Shown here in pieces: positions 1-5,365 of a stretch of 7,471 nucleotides of DNA; within the stretch, counting starts at the first letter, position 1, and each line of letters starts with the position of its first letter. Under the pieces are notes generated by a model. It searched no databases, was not told where the DNA came from, and was given only the letters and a program-made list of their open reading frames with translations. The translations under genes and the position numbers were made by a program. This DNA comes from Methanobacteriota archaeon (lineage in GTDB: Archaea > Halobacteriota > Bog-38 > Methanoflorentales > Methanoflorentaceae), in assembly GCA_028679495.1 (NCBI GenBank), contig JAJRBK010000188.1, forward strand, positions 1-7,471. Reading direction: 5' to 3'.

Positions 1-306
1 GATGTCTGTAGTGCCAGGCTTCAGCCTTTGAACATGCACGTTGCGTGGTTCTCTTTTTAGAGAGTCTTCCACGTCTTCTGTATCGTCGGCAACAAGCTCT
101 TGTACAAGGAACTCGCGTGAGTGAACGGTGCCGTCTTCGTCGGTGAAGTAGTAGATTTCTGAGTTGCCTTCGACCTCATCTTCAGGCAGCAGATCGACCG
201 CTTCTTGCCACGTCAGATCAACACCCTCGTCGTTGATATTAGAGTTGTGCAACTTCTCCTCAGAGTTGTGCAACTTTTTATCCTTGTTGTGCTTGTTCCT
301 AGACAT
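1..306 (-). CDS. Acidic protein of unknown function, N-terminal part (runs off left edge)
   Basis: Reading leftward from an ATG at 306-304, the frame stays open for 102 codons to the window edge, so the C-terminus is missing. I do not recognise the family. The first 25 residues are polar and basic (Asn, Lys and His rich) and contain the tandem heptads KLHNSEE and KLHNSNI, preceded by a weaker copy. The rest is strongly acidic, with stretches such as LLPEDEVEG and DDTEDVED. There is no signal peptide or membrane segment in the visible part. No clear ribosome binding site precedes the ATG, and in-frame TTG codons at 336 and 324 are possible alternative starts. The gene lies 63 bases downstream of the tRNA-Val on the same strand, with a T-tract and a hairpin between them. 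Codon use and composition fit a real gene, whereas the overlapping plus-strand frames look like shadows that run into the tRNA. Confidence 0.65.
   Translation of the reverse strand, partial: MSRNKHNKDKKLHNSEEKLHNSNINDEGVDLTWQEAVDLLPEDEVEGNSEIYYFTDEDGTVHSREFLVQELVADDTEDVEDSLKREPRNVHVQRLKPGTTDI
241..303 (-). repeat. Tandem 21-bp repeat encoding a heptad (two good copies, one degenerate)
   Basis: The 15-mer AGAGTTGTGCAACTT occurs at 241-255 and again at 262-276, exactly 21 bp apart. A degenerate third copy, keeping GTTGTGC at 286-292, sits in the same 21-bp phase. Within each good copy AGTTG-TG-CAACT is an inverted repeat with 5-bp arms. Read on the minus strand the units encode NKHNKDK, KLHNSEE and KLHNSNI at the start of the acidic protein. 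The repeat could reflect duplication of coding DNA, a binding site repeated about every two helical turns just inside the gene, or both. Confidence 0.75.
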
Positions 307-332
307 ATTTCGCGCAACCGACAAAGAGTCAA

Positions 333-357
333 CCAATGGCTGTACTGCATCCATTGG
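333..357 (-). promoter_or_regulatory. Hairpin between tRNA-Val and the acidic-protein gene
   Basis: CCAATGG at 333-339 and CCATTGG at 351-357 form a perfect 7-bp inverted repeat around an 11-base loop. On the minus strand it follows directly after the T5 tract behind the tRNA and ends 26 bases before the ATG of the acidic-protein gene. It could be part of that gene's leader, a processing signal behind the tRNA, or a protein-binding site. The sequence does not decide among these. Confidence 0.5.
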
Positions 358-358
358 C

Positions 359-363
359 AAAAA
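359..363 (-). terminator. Probable T-tract terminator of tRNA-Val
   Basis: Five consecutive A residues on the plus strand give TTTTT on the minus strand, starting six bases beyond the tRNA discriminator base. Short T-runs just behind the gene are the usual archaeal tRNA termination signal. The run is short, so some read-through into the acidic-protein gene is possible. Confidence 0.5.
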
Positions 364-369
364 GAACGA

Positions 370-443
370 TGGGCCCGGTGTGATTCGAACACACGACCTC
401 CGCCATGTCAAGGCGACGTCATAACCAGCTAGACCACGAGCCC
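370..443 (-). tRNA. tRNA-Val (anticodon GAC)
   Basis: A 74-base cloverleaf reads 443 to 370 on the minus strand. The acceptor stem pairs GGGCTCG with CGGGCCC and has one T-G wobble. The D-arm has GGTT in the loop and a GTC/GAC stem with a mismatch at the inner pair. The anticodon stem TCGCC/GGCGG encloses the loop TTGACAT, which places anticodon GAC at 409-407, so the tRNA reads GUC and GUU valine codons. The T-arm is GTGTG-TTCGAAT-CACAC. The discriminator is A and no CCA is encoded, which is common in archaea. No intron is present. Upstream there is a TATA-like element and downstream a T5 run, so it can be transcribed alone. Confidence 0.96.
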
Positions 444-470
444 AGCAACGAAGGCTATCTGATTGATCTC

Positions 471-477
471 TAATAAA
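471..477 (-). promoter_or_regulatory. TATA-like element of tRNA-Val
   Basis: On the minus strand the sequence reads AGCTTTATTAGAG, with the TATA-like core TTTATTA centred about 31 bases before the first tRNA base. That spacing would place transcription initiation a few bases upstream of the mature 5' end, as expected for an archaeal tRNA gene. Confidence 0.45.
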
Positions 478-709
478 GCTGTTGATATCTGTTACTTAGC
501 ACTTCCAGCTTTGCGTTTAGCAGAATAGCTACCCGTGCGTCGAGCTGCCACTTTCAGGGTTAAGTCTCGGCAGCGCGTTTTAGTGGATTAACGTATGCTT
601 TCTCGTCATAGAAGTTGGTAGCTTACCTGTGCTGCCCACCGCCCCGAGAAAACACCACAATATTTAAACCGATTGGTACACTGTGTATACAAGTTTCACG
701 GCACCTACA

Positions 710-717
710 TTATTTAA
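710..717 (+). promoter_or_regulatory. Probable TATA box of the ABC transporter operon
   Basis: The A/T-rich core TTATTTAA is centred about 34 bases before the ATG at 748, which predicts a leader of under about 10 bases. This agrees with the lack of a well-spaced ribosome binding site: the only candidate, AGGTGA at 720-725, lies more than 20 bases from the start. A second TATA-like element, ATATTTAAA at 660-668, could drive a longer transcript. The palindrome TACACTGTGTA at 677-687 lies between the two and is a possible operator. Confidence 0.45.
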
Positions 718-747
718 GCAGGTGAATCGCAACTCGAAGTTGATTAA

Positions 748-1683
748 ATGACGGATCCGATTGTCATCGAGCGTTTATCGAAGGAATACGGCCAGTACGT
801 TGCACTAAATGATCTTAGCCTGAGAATCGAAAAAGGCGTCTGCGTCGGCTACCTCGGCCCCAATGGCGCAGGTAAAACGACGACTATCAAGATTCTCACA
901 AATCTCCTGCGGGCGACAAGCGGTAGAGCCTACCTCAACGGGGAAGACGTTATCAACCACCCTAAATCGGCTCTCGACCACGTAGGTGCAGTGGTAGAGA
1001 CGCCTGAGTTTTATCCCCAGCTCACGCCACGAGAATGTCTCTCCTATATAGGGACAATTCGTGGCATGAAGAGCAGCGCCGTAGCAGAACGTACGCACGC
1101 AGTCTTAGAGCAAGTCAAACTTCTTGAGGTCGTGGACAACAGGACACGGACTTTCTCAAAGGGTATGAAACAGCGGCTTGCGATCGCACAAGCCCTCTTG
1201 CATGAGCCAGCGGTTCTCATCCTCGACGAGCCCACATCCGGTCTTGATCCGCGAGGTATGGTTGAGGTGCGCGATATGATTAAAGAGCTTAAGAAGACAG
1301 ATATTACGATTTTAATGAGCTCACATCTCTTGAACGAGGTTCAGGAGGTGTGCGACAAAGTCGCGATAATCGACCGTGGTACCTTGTTGACATATGACTC
1401 AGTCCAACATCTCTCAGCAACGAAAGGAACCACCGTCGTAATCAACACGCTCAACCCCATAACAGCAGCTGAGTTTAGGGCAGTCAAAGCTCTGAGAGGG
1501 GTGCGAGCACTCAAACGTATAGAAACGCTCACGTTAGTCGCGCAACTTGACGGAGGCACGAAAGAACAATTTACAGTGCTTCGGGGTATTCTCGCCACGG
1601 GCGTGAAAGTGACGTCTTTCATCCCGCGGCGCGGTGCGATTGAGGACGTGTACTTGTCCCTTATTCCTGAGGGGGAGTTTTAG
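748..1683 (+). CDS. ABC transporter ATP-binding protein, BcrA/NosF-like (ABC-2 exporter type)
   Basis: This 311-residue cytoplasmic ATPase should power the permease encoded immediately downstream. All nucleotide-binding motifs are visible: Walker A GPNGAGKTT at residues 37-45, the signature SKGMKQRLA at about 137-145 (the SKGM form typical of the drug and bacitracin exporter group), Walker B LILDEP with catalytic Glu161, the D-loop SGLD, and the switch His193 in MSSH. The usual Q-loop glutamine is replaced by Glu84 in VVETPEFY, a substitution I recall from BcrA-type ATPases. Residues from about 225 to the end form a C-terminal accessory domain. The substrate cannot be read from the sequence; drug, peptide, lipid or copper-related export are all seen in related families. 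The ATG at 748 has no good ribosome binding site, which suggests a very short leader. Confidence 0.95.
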   Translation: MTDPIVIERLSKEYGQYVALNDLSLRIEKGVCVGYLGPNGAGKTTTIKILTNLLRATSGRAYLNGEDVINHPKSALDHVGAVVETPEFYPQLTPRECLSYIGTIRGMKSSAVAERTHAVLEQVKLLEVVDNRTRTFSKGMKQRLAIAQALLHEPAVLILDEPTSGLDPRGMVEVRDMIKELKKTDITILMSSHLLNEVQEVCDKVAIIDRGTLLTYDSVQHLSATKGTTVVINTLNPITAAEFRAVKALRGVRALKRIETLTLVAQLDGGTKEQFTVLRGILATGVKVTSFIPRRGAIEDVYLSLIPEGEF

Positions 1684-2514
1684 ATGGCACCAAGCAGCGC
1701 ACGGCAAATTGGCACGGTAGTGAAATACGAGCTTCTAAAGTACCTGCGCGGACGTCGGTTGCTCGCCATCGTTCTTTTAACGATCATCATCAGCTCCATC
1801 TTCTTAATTGTCCCCCCTGCTATCGGCACTCAATATGAGAAGGACCCAAAGGAGTTCATCGGGCAAATGCTTGGATTTCTCGGCATTTTATCGATATTGA
1901 GCGCAACCTTCTTCGGCGCTGATGCGATCGTTTCAGAGTTCGAATCGAAGACCGGGTTTTTGCTGTTCCCCAATCCGATCCGCAAAGAGGTCATCTTCGG
2001 CGGCAAGTTCATAGCGAGCGCACTCGTTTCTGTGGGCACCATTGCGCTCTACTATGCGATCGCGATTACATCAGTGCGGGTGATCGATGGGAGCATCCCT
2101 GCCAACACAGGACTATCGTTTGCTTATGCGCTCGCCTACTTGTTCGCGATCTTAGCGATTTCCTATCTCTTTAGCGCGATTATGAGTTCCTCGGTGTACT
2201 CGCTCATTTTAACGTTTTTTAGCTTCTTCCTTATACTGCCAATCGTCGACGCTGTCGGTTCAATTGCCAAATTCAAGCCCTGGTTCTCCATCACCTTTGC
2301 GGCTGGTATTGCGACATATATCTTCGACATACCTTACCCCACCGACAAGGCGTTCACGACCACGACCGGCCCACAAGCGGCTAGTGGCGCCAGCCAGACG
2401 CTTTCGTTGACGCAATACTATCCGGAAGTACAGCTTAGCCTCTACGTCATGGGCGCTTACTTCATTGTCGCATTAATCCTAAGCGTCTTACTTATGCGCC
2501 GGCGTCAGATGTAA
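1684..2514 (+). CDS. ABC-2 family transporter permease
   Basis: This 276-residue membrane protein is the partner of the upstream ATPase. The ATG follows that gene's stop codon directly, and a strong ribosome binding site, GGGGGAG at 1671-1677, lies inside the end of the ATPase gene, so the two are translationally linked. I see six likely membrane helices, at about residues 26-46, 60-80, 108-130, 145-168, 169-192 and 252-271. A polar loop of about 60 residues (193-251, rich in Thr, Ser and Ala) sits before the last helix and probably faces outward. The basic N-terminus (LKYLRGRR) and the tail MRRRQM fit a cytoplasmic location for both ends. The segment SEFESKTGFLLFPNPIRK at 84-101 is the conserved cytoplasmic coupling region seen in archaeal ABC-2 permeases. 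The substrate is unknown. Confidence 0.9.
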   Translation: MAPSSARQIGTVVKYELLKYLRGRRLLAIVLLTIIISSIFLIVPPAIGTQYEKDPKEFIGQMLGFLGILSILSATFFGADAIVSEFESKTGFLLFPNPIRKEVIFGGKFIASALVSVGTIALYYAIAITSVRVIDGSIPANTGLSFAYALAYLFAILAISYLFSAIMSSSVYSLILTFFSFFLILPIVDAVGSIAKFKPWFSITFAAGIATYIFDIPYPTDKAFTTTTGPQAASGASQTLSLTQYYPEVQLSLYVMGAYFIVALILSVLLMRRRQM

Positions 2515-2538
2515 ACACACTAGGAGAAGAGATGAACG

Positions 2539-2781
2539 ATGTCAAAGAAGTTCTTGGTCAGTCTTAAAAAAGGCGTTGATGTGCGTGAATATAAGTGTAA
2601 ACCACGAAATGCCGTTGCAGCGGTCGTCGCTGAAGCAGACCTTGCAGAGGGAGCGGTCTTTAGGACAGATGACGGCAAGTTTGTGGTTGTTTCGCAAAAC
2701 GAAGCAGCGATTTACGATTCGTACGAAAAGCTGCCCAAAGACGTAAAGGAGCAAAAATCAGAGTCTGAACTCGCACGATAG
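2539..2781 (+). CDS. Small protein of unknown function, third gene of the ABC operon
   Basis: This gene encodes 80 residues, starts 24 bases after the permease stop, and is very probably cotranscribed with it. I do not recognise the family. The protein is soluble, with no signal peptide or membrane helix. The N-terminal half is basic (SKKFLVSLKKGVDVREYKCKP) and has a single cysteine. The middle alternates short hydrophobic strands (AVFRTDDGKFVVVS), suggesting a small beta-rich domain. The C-terminus is charged and probably disordered. Codon use matches its neighbours, and the minus-strand frame overlapping it looks like a shadow. The AGGAG at 2522-2526 is 12 bases from this ATG, which is long, and is better placed for an out-of-frame ATG at 2532. 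The gene may supply an accessory or regulatory subunit for the transporter, but that rests on position only. Confidence 0.7.
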   Translation: MSKKFLVSLKKGVDVREYKCKPRNAVAAVVAEADLAEGAVFRTDDGKFVVVSQNEAAIYDSYEKLPKDVKEQKSESELAR

Positions 2782-2782
2782 A

Positions 2783-2807
2783 GGGTTCGCCTAGCTTCGC
2801 GTGACCC
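2783..2807. terminator. Hairpin between convergent genes (possible bidirectional terminator)
   Basis: GGGT at 2783-2786 pairs with ACCC at 2804-2807. After a T-G wobble and one bulged base, CGC at 2788-2790 pairs with GCG at 2799-2801 around an 8-base loop. It fills the 28-base gap between the 80-residue gene and the convergent YecE-like gene. No T-tract follows on either side, so termination is an inference from position. Confidence 0.35.
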
Positions 2808-2809
2808 GA

Positions 2810-3754
2810 CTACGATCGGCGCGCCCACTCCTTAAGCGTGGTCGGAGCAGTGCTTCGCGGCCTCTCTTCGAGCTGTTCTGGTAGATCCTGTCCGAGAAGG
2901 TGCTTAAGCATGAGCGCGTTGTGCGGTGCATTGCCTCGCGGATGATTGTTGAAGTACACCCAGATACGTCGTTTGCCGCCTAAGTCCTTCTCGAGTGCTA
3001 GGATTCGCTCTTTCCACGGTATCAGCTCGTCTTCTGTATAGACGTAATCATACCTTTTCGACAACGCCGTTTCATCATCTCGATGTCTTTTAAACCACTC
3101 TTCCACATTTCTTCCGTGTAGGCGGATGTAAGCACTCTCTGATGTTCGGGAGGCTCCTGAGAGCACCGTAGGAAAAGAGGGCCCGTCAACGACGCAAAGC
3201 CCAACGTGATTATCTTCGAGCACGTCTTTTGTCCCCGGGTCAAGATTCACTCGCTCGCTGTCAAGCCACGACGCATGGCGGAACTCTACGAAATAGGTGT
3301 AGTCTCGCGTGTGAAGCGACCCAAGGAAGACATCCAACTTTTCAAGATTACCCGTTCGATATCCGTGTTCGATGCGCTTGACGTAGGGCGTGAGTTGAAT
3401 GAGAATCGCCCCTAATAAACGATTCTCGTTAAGGGGATGCGCGACGACGGTCTCGAACTCGGCAGCAAGCGGGCCAAGGTCGTCAAGTTCATAGAACCGG
3501 GGAAACTTGAGCGAGTATTCAAAACTCTCATACTTGAGGGCCTTTTGAACCCACACATCAACGAGCTTTTGACCGGGGATACGGTAGTACGTGCTGTTAA
3601 TCTCAACGGTGTTAAAGAAGTTAGCGTAAAAGTCAAGCCATTTCGGGCGCTCAGTGGTGTGATAAAACGGACCAACCCAGTCATCATAGCTCCAGCCGCT
3701 TGTGCCAATTCGTAGTGTGTTTCGCAACTCGTGAGCCTGCGTAAATTCTTGCAT
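2810..3754 (-). CDS. DUF72 / YecE family protein
   Basis: The 314-residue product matches the YecE-like (DUF72) family, which adopts a TIM-barrel-like fold; its biochemical role is not established. Family hallmarks appear in order: GTSGWSYDDWVGPFY at 17-31, FNTVEINSTYYRIP at 47-60, FSLK-like FEYSLKFPRF at 78-87, YFVEFRHASW at 154-163, AYIRLHGRN at 208-216, and YFNNHPRGNAPHNALML at 267-283. The length is at the upper end for the family because of an extra tail of about 25 residues rich in Pro, Glu and Arg. The ATG at 3754 is supported by GGAG seven bases upstream, although a small hairpin overlaps that site. The gene is convergent with the ABC operon and divergent from the glutaredoxin-like gene, so it appears to be a single-gene transcript. 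Confidence 0.92.
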   Translation of the reverse strand: MQEFTQAHELRNTLRIGTSGWSYDDWVGPFYHTTERPKWLDFYANFFNTVEINSTYYRIPGQKLVDVWVQKALKYESFEYSLKFPRFYELDDLGPLAAEFETVVAHPLNENRLLGAILIQLTPYVKRIEHGYRTGNLEKLDVFLGSLHTRDYTYFVEFRHASWLDSERVNLDPGTKDVLEDNHVGLCVVDGPSFPTVLSGASRTSESAYIRLHGRNVEEWFKRHRDDETALSKRYDYVYTEDELIPWKERILALEKDLGGKRRIWVYFNNHPRGNAPHNALMLKHLLGQDLPEQLEERPRSTAPTTLKEWARRS

Positions 3755-3768
3755 GCTGGTTCTCCAGC
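3755..3768 (-). promoter_or_regulatory. Hairpin over the ribosome binding site of the YecE-like gene
   Basis: On the minus strand the 14 bases directly before the ATG read GCTGG-AGAA-CCAGC, a perfect 5-bp stem with a four-base loop. The GGAG ribosome binding site spans the 5' arm and loop, so folding would partly hide it. Just upstream is the 10-bp palindrome CCTTTAAAGG (3769-3778). The arrangement could reduce translation, but the stem is short. Confidence 0.45.
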
Positions 3769-3808
3769 CCTTTAAAGGAGCGATGTAGCTATCAAATGAT
3801 TTTTAGCC

Positions 3809-3816
3809 ATATAAAG
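3809..3816 (-). promoter_or_regulatory. Probable TATA box of the YecE-like gene
   Basis: On the minus strand the sequence CATTCTTTATATGGCT holds the core TTTATATG. Initiation about 25 bases further on would give a leader of roughly 30 bases that carries the GGAG ribosome binding site and the hairpin before the ATG. Confidence 0.5.
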
Positions 3817-3922
3817 AATGCTCCACGTATTTGATCTTTTGCTGCGTCTCTCCGTGCACGCACGCGAATACAACGATGCAGCTACTCTTGGAGCCATCGA
3901 CACGCTGGGCGAAAAAACCGTG

Positions 3923-3929
3923 AATTTAA
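3923..3929 (+). promoter_or_regulatory. Possible TATA box of the glutaredoxin-like gene
   Basis: The core AATTTAA, in context GTGAATTTAAGC and behind an A-rich run (GAAAAAACC), is centred 41 bases before the ATG at 3967. It would give a leader of about 15 bases. No ribosome binding site is evident in that leader. Confidence 0.35.
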
Positions 3930-3966
3930 GCATTTGTCTCCTTCATAACTGTTAAATAGCAGCCAA

Positions 3967-4230
3967 ATGAAAAGACAAAGTGTGAAGGTCAAAGCGTATA
4001 CGTTAAGTACCTGTCCGCACTGTAGTGCGACCAAGGAGTTTCTAAGAGCGAATAACGTAGACTTCGATTATGTCGACGTCGATTTGCTTACCGGAGAAGA
4101 GCGCACAAAAATACTGCGCGAAGTGTATCGACTCACCCAAGGGTACTCATTTCCTGTGATCGTCATAGGTGATTCTGTCATCGTCGGATTCAATAAGGAG
4201 AGGTTGAAACAGGAGCTACACATCGCTTAG
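3967..4230 (+). CDS. Glutaredoxin-like / NrdH-type thiol-disulfide oxidoreductase
   Basis: The 87-residue protein has a compact thioredoxin fold and should act in the cytoplasm, reducing disulfides or accepting electrons from a thioredoxin-type reductase. The first strand (VKVKAYTL) leads into the redox motif CPHC at residues 16-19, followed by the helix SATKEFLRANN. The strand FDYVDVDLL, the cis-proline segment YSFPVIVIGD at about 60-69, and the late VGFNKERL helix complete the fold. CPHC is closer to methanogen glutaredoxin-like proteins and NrdH than to classical CPYC glutaredoxins. Such archaeal proteins are generally not glutathione dependent, since most archaea lack glutathione. The ATG gives the usual family length. 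It is divergent from the YecE-like gene, and 191 bases separate it from the next plus-strand gene, so it is probably transcribed alone. Confidence 0.92.
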   Translation: MKRQSVKVKAYTLSTCPHCSATKEFLRANNVDFDYVDVDLLTGEERTKILREVYRLTQGYSFPVIVIGDSVIVGFNKERLKQELHIA

Positions 4231-4264
4231 AGCTGTTTTTATCAGAGCTTGTCATCTAACAGCT
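4231..4264 (+). terminator. T-tract and inverted repeat after the glutaredoxin-like gene
   Basis: Directly after the stop codon comes AGCTGTTTTTAT, whose T5 run could end transcription in archaea. AGCTGT at 4231-4236 is also complementary to ACAGCT at 4259-4264. Further on, CTTGTCAT (4248-4255) is complementary to ATGACAAG (4327-4334), so the rest of this gap may fold. No known RNA family was recognised. Confidence 0.3.
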
Positions 4265-4360
4265 TTAAGTGCGTGAGTAGCTCGATCGTAGCGCTCGGTG
4301 AGTGTGAGAGGGACGTACACACAGCAATGACAAGTGTGAGCGAGAAAGATTGCTATACAC

Positions 4361-4417
4361 CTTATTTGTTTTGTCACAAACGAGCGCCTCGCTATTGGTT
4401 GCGAGCAATCGGGAGGC
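4361..4417 (+). promoter_or_regulatory. Promoter and structured leader of the DUF1894-like gene
   Basis: A TATA-like CTTATTT at 4361-4367 predicts initiation near 4390 and a leader of about 30 bases. GCCTC at 4386-4390 is complementary to GAGGC at 4413-4417, which contains most of the GGGAGG ribosome binding site. CTCGC at 4388-4392 is complementary to GCGAG at 4401-4405. The two pairings share 4388-4390, so they exclude each other. If the transcript starts early enough to include 4386, the site could be hidden or exposed by a switch between them. Confidence 0.35.
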
Positions 4418-4421
4418 ATAA

Positions 4422-4733
4422 ATGGCTGGCTGCATCGAGCAAATGAACTATGAGATTTTGATGAAAAATGCCACGTTTAAAGAGACACTCCGATATATCA
4501 GCGAGCACGCCGACGAGGTCTATTACGTGGAGCCGGGATTCAAGGTCTTTGACCGACGCTTGATCGGCGTGCCGCCCGTACCTGTCGGAATCGGCGCCAC
4601 CTACATTATGGTAACGTACGTAAAGCCGTGTCACGGGTCGTTTGTATTAAAGCTTCCTCGGGATGATGCCGAAGTCAAAAGAATCGTCGCTGAAGATAAG
4701 AAGTACAAAAGCAAACGCAAGACCAAGCGCTAG
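4422..4733 (+). CDS. DUF1894-like conserved methanogen protein
   Basis: The product has 103 residues. The stretch CIEQMNYEILMKNATFKE, followed by DEVYYVEPGFKVFD and the strand pair around IGVPPVPVG, resembles Pfam DUF1894, a small alpha-beta family that I recall as confined to methanogens and their relatives; the precise function is not established. Cys4 and Cys70 (in KPCHGSFVLKLP) are the only cysteines. The last 15 residues are almost all Lys, Arg and Glu, which could bind nucleic acid or simply be a disordered tail. The ATG at 4422 is well supported by GGGAGG at 4411-4416, five bases upstream; an internal ATG at codon 8 is less likely. The gene is convergent with the flavodoxin gene. The family call comes from memory of its sequence pattern and would need a profile search. 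Confidence 0.75.
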   Translation: MAGCIEQMNYEILMKNATFKETLRYISEHADEVYYVEPGFKVFDRRLIGVPPVPVGIGATYIMVTYVKPCHGSFVLKLPRDDAEVKRIVAEDKKYKSKRKTKR

Positions 4734-4745
4734 TCATCAAAGGCT

Positions 4746-4766
4746 ATCAAGGGCTTGAATCTTGAT
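4746..4766. terminator. Hairpin between convergent DUF1894-like and flavodoxin genes
   Basis: ATCAAG at 4746-4751 pairs with CTTGAT at 4761-4766 around a 9-base loop, in the 38-base gap between two convergent stop codons. No T-tract follows, so a terminator role is inferred from position. Confidence 0.3.
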
Positions 4767-4771
4767 GCAAC

Positions 4772-5284
4772 CTATCCCTCGGTTGTGCTCTCTGTTTTCA
4801 TCCATTGATCTTTCAAACGCTGGGCAAATCGTAGAACCTCTTCTTTGTTGCGGCTATCCAATATGTTGTATCGCTGGCCAAGCCGGCTAAAAAAGTCCGC
4901 TATTGTCCGCTGGTCGTTCTCATTGAGCTTTGCGACATCTATGTAACCGCCAAAAATCGCCACGTCAAGGATATTCGGTGGTGCCTGTTCTCTAATCATC
5001 TCTTCGTACGTGTCGTGCTTGCTAGCAACAAGCCTGTCATAGACGAGAAAGAGCGCGACTTTTTTACTGCTCAGGAGCGCGCCGCGATCGTGCAGAAACT
5101 GGACCACGCTTGGCAGAGGCTCGTCAGTATACATCGGCGATCCAACGATGATGAGGTCATAGTCAAGGTTAGTGACGTCAGCAACGTTCTTTATATCACA
5201 GTCTGTCTCCAAGCCCTCAGCTAGCCAGTGTGCGATCTCTTCAGTCGTCCCGTAGCGTGTGTCATACGCAATAAGAACCTTCAT
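4772..5284 (-). CDS. Flavodoxin-domain protein
   Basis: Counted from the ATG at 5284, this is a 170-residue FMN-binding flavodoxin-like protein, probably a cytoplasmic electron carrier or FMN-dependent reductase. The first strand MKVLIAYDTR runs into the phosphate-binding loop TRYGTTEEIA (residues 9-18). The second flavin-contacting loop is IVGSPMYTDEPLPS at 46-59, and strand VALFLVYD at 76-83 precedes the third. The layout resembles the HemG-like flavodoxin group (Pfam Flavodoxin_5) more than the classical short flavodoxins. A TTG at 5290 would add two residues but has no better ribosome binding site, so I prefer the ATG. On the minus strand a T-rich element, CTTTTTTAT at about 5313-5321, lies about 33 bases upstream and could be its promoter, giving a near-leaderless transcript. 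The SRPBCC gene lies 81 bases upstream on the same strand. Confidence 0.9.
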   Translation of the reverse strand: MKVLIAYDTRYGTTEEIAHWLAEGLETDCDIKNVADVTNLDYDLIIVGSPMYTDEPLPSVVQFLHDRGALLSSKKVALFLVYDRLVASKHDTYEEMIREQAPPNILDVAIFGGYIDVAKLNENDQRTIADFFSRLGQRYNILDSRNKEEVLRFAQRLKDQWMKTESTTEG

Positions 5285-5365
5285 AAGCAACTGGAGTCAT
5301 GCGCACCCATCCATAAAAAAGTAATCCACCCTCAGCGCGTAAATCCAAAGCTAGTGCGAGCAACA

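Larger units (their letters stand above)
444..747. other. Intergenic region between tRNA-Val and ABC operon
   Basis: This stretch of about 300 bases holds no convincing gene on either strand. It contains the probable tRNA promoter (471-477) and the probable ABC-operon promoter near its right end. An inverted repeat lies at 541-577: GCTGCC at 544-549 pairs with GGCAGC at 569-574, extended by two pairs beyond one mismatch, with a 19-base loop. A perfect odd-centred palindrome TACAC-T-GTGTA lies at 677-687, between two TATA-like elements. No tRNA-like or other known RNA fold was recognised. Confidence 0.6.

Noticed and set aside
164..432. Plus-strand open frames running into the tRNA region
   Set aside because: They are antisense to the acidic-protein gene and end inside the tRNA-Val; the peptide close to their end is a translated tRNA complement. 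No ribosome binding site.
541..577. Inverted repeat with GCTGCC/GGCAGC arms as a terminator
   Set aside because: It lies far from any gene end, has a 19-base loop and no T-tract. I kept it only as a note in the intergenic entry.
3437..3715. 92-codon plus-strand frame opposite the YecE-like gene
   Set aside because: Its complement carries clear DUF72 motifs in another frame, so this is an antisense shadow.
3781..3884. Direct repeat CGATGTAGCTA / CGATGCAGCTA
   Set aside because: Ten of eleven bases match at 3781 and 3874, but there are only two copies with no flanking duplication or terminal repeats, so chance is likely.
4231..4345. Possible structured small RNA in the gap after the glutaredoxin-like gene
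   Set aside because: Several short complementary segments exist (for example CTTGTCAT with ATGACAAG), but they are far apart and weak, and no known RNA family or promoter is evident.
4249..4446. 65-codon plus-strand frame before the DUF1894-like gene
   Set aside because: It overlaps the GGAGG site and start of a better supported gene, has no ribosome binding site of its own and an atypical residue mix.
5284..5290. TTG start at 5290 for the flavodoxin-domain protein
   Set aside because: It adds only two residues before MKVLIAYD and has no better ribosome binding site than the ATG at 5284, where family members normally begin.
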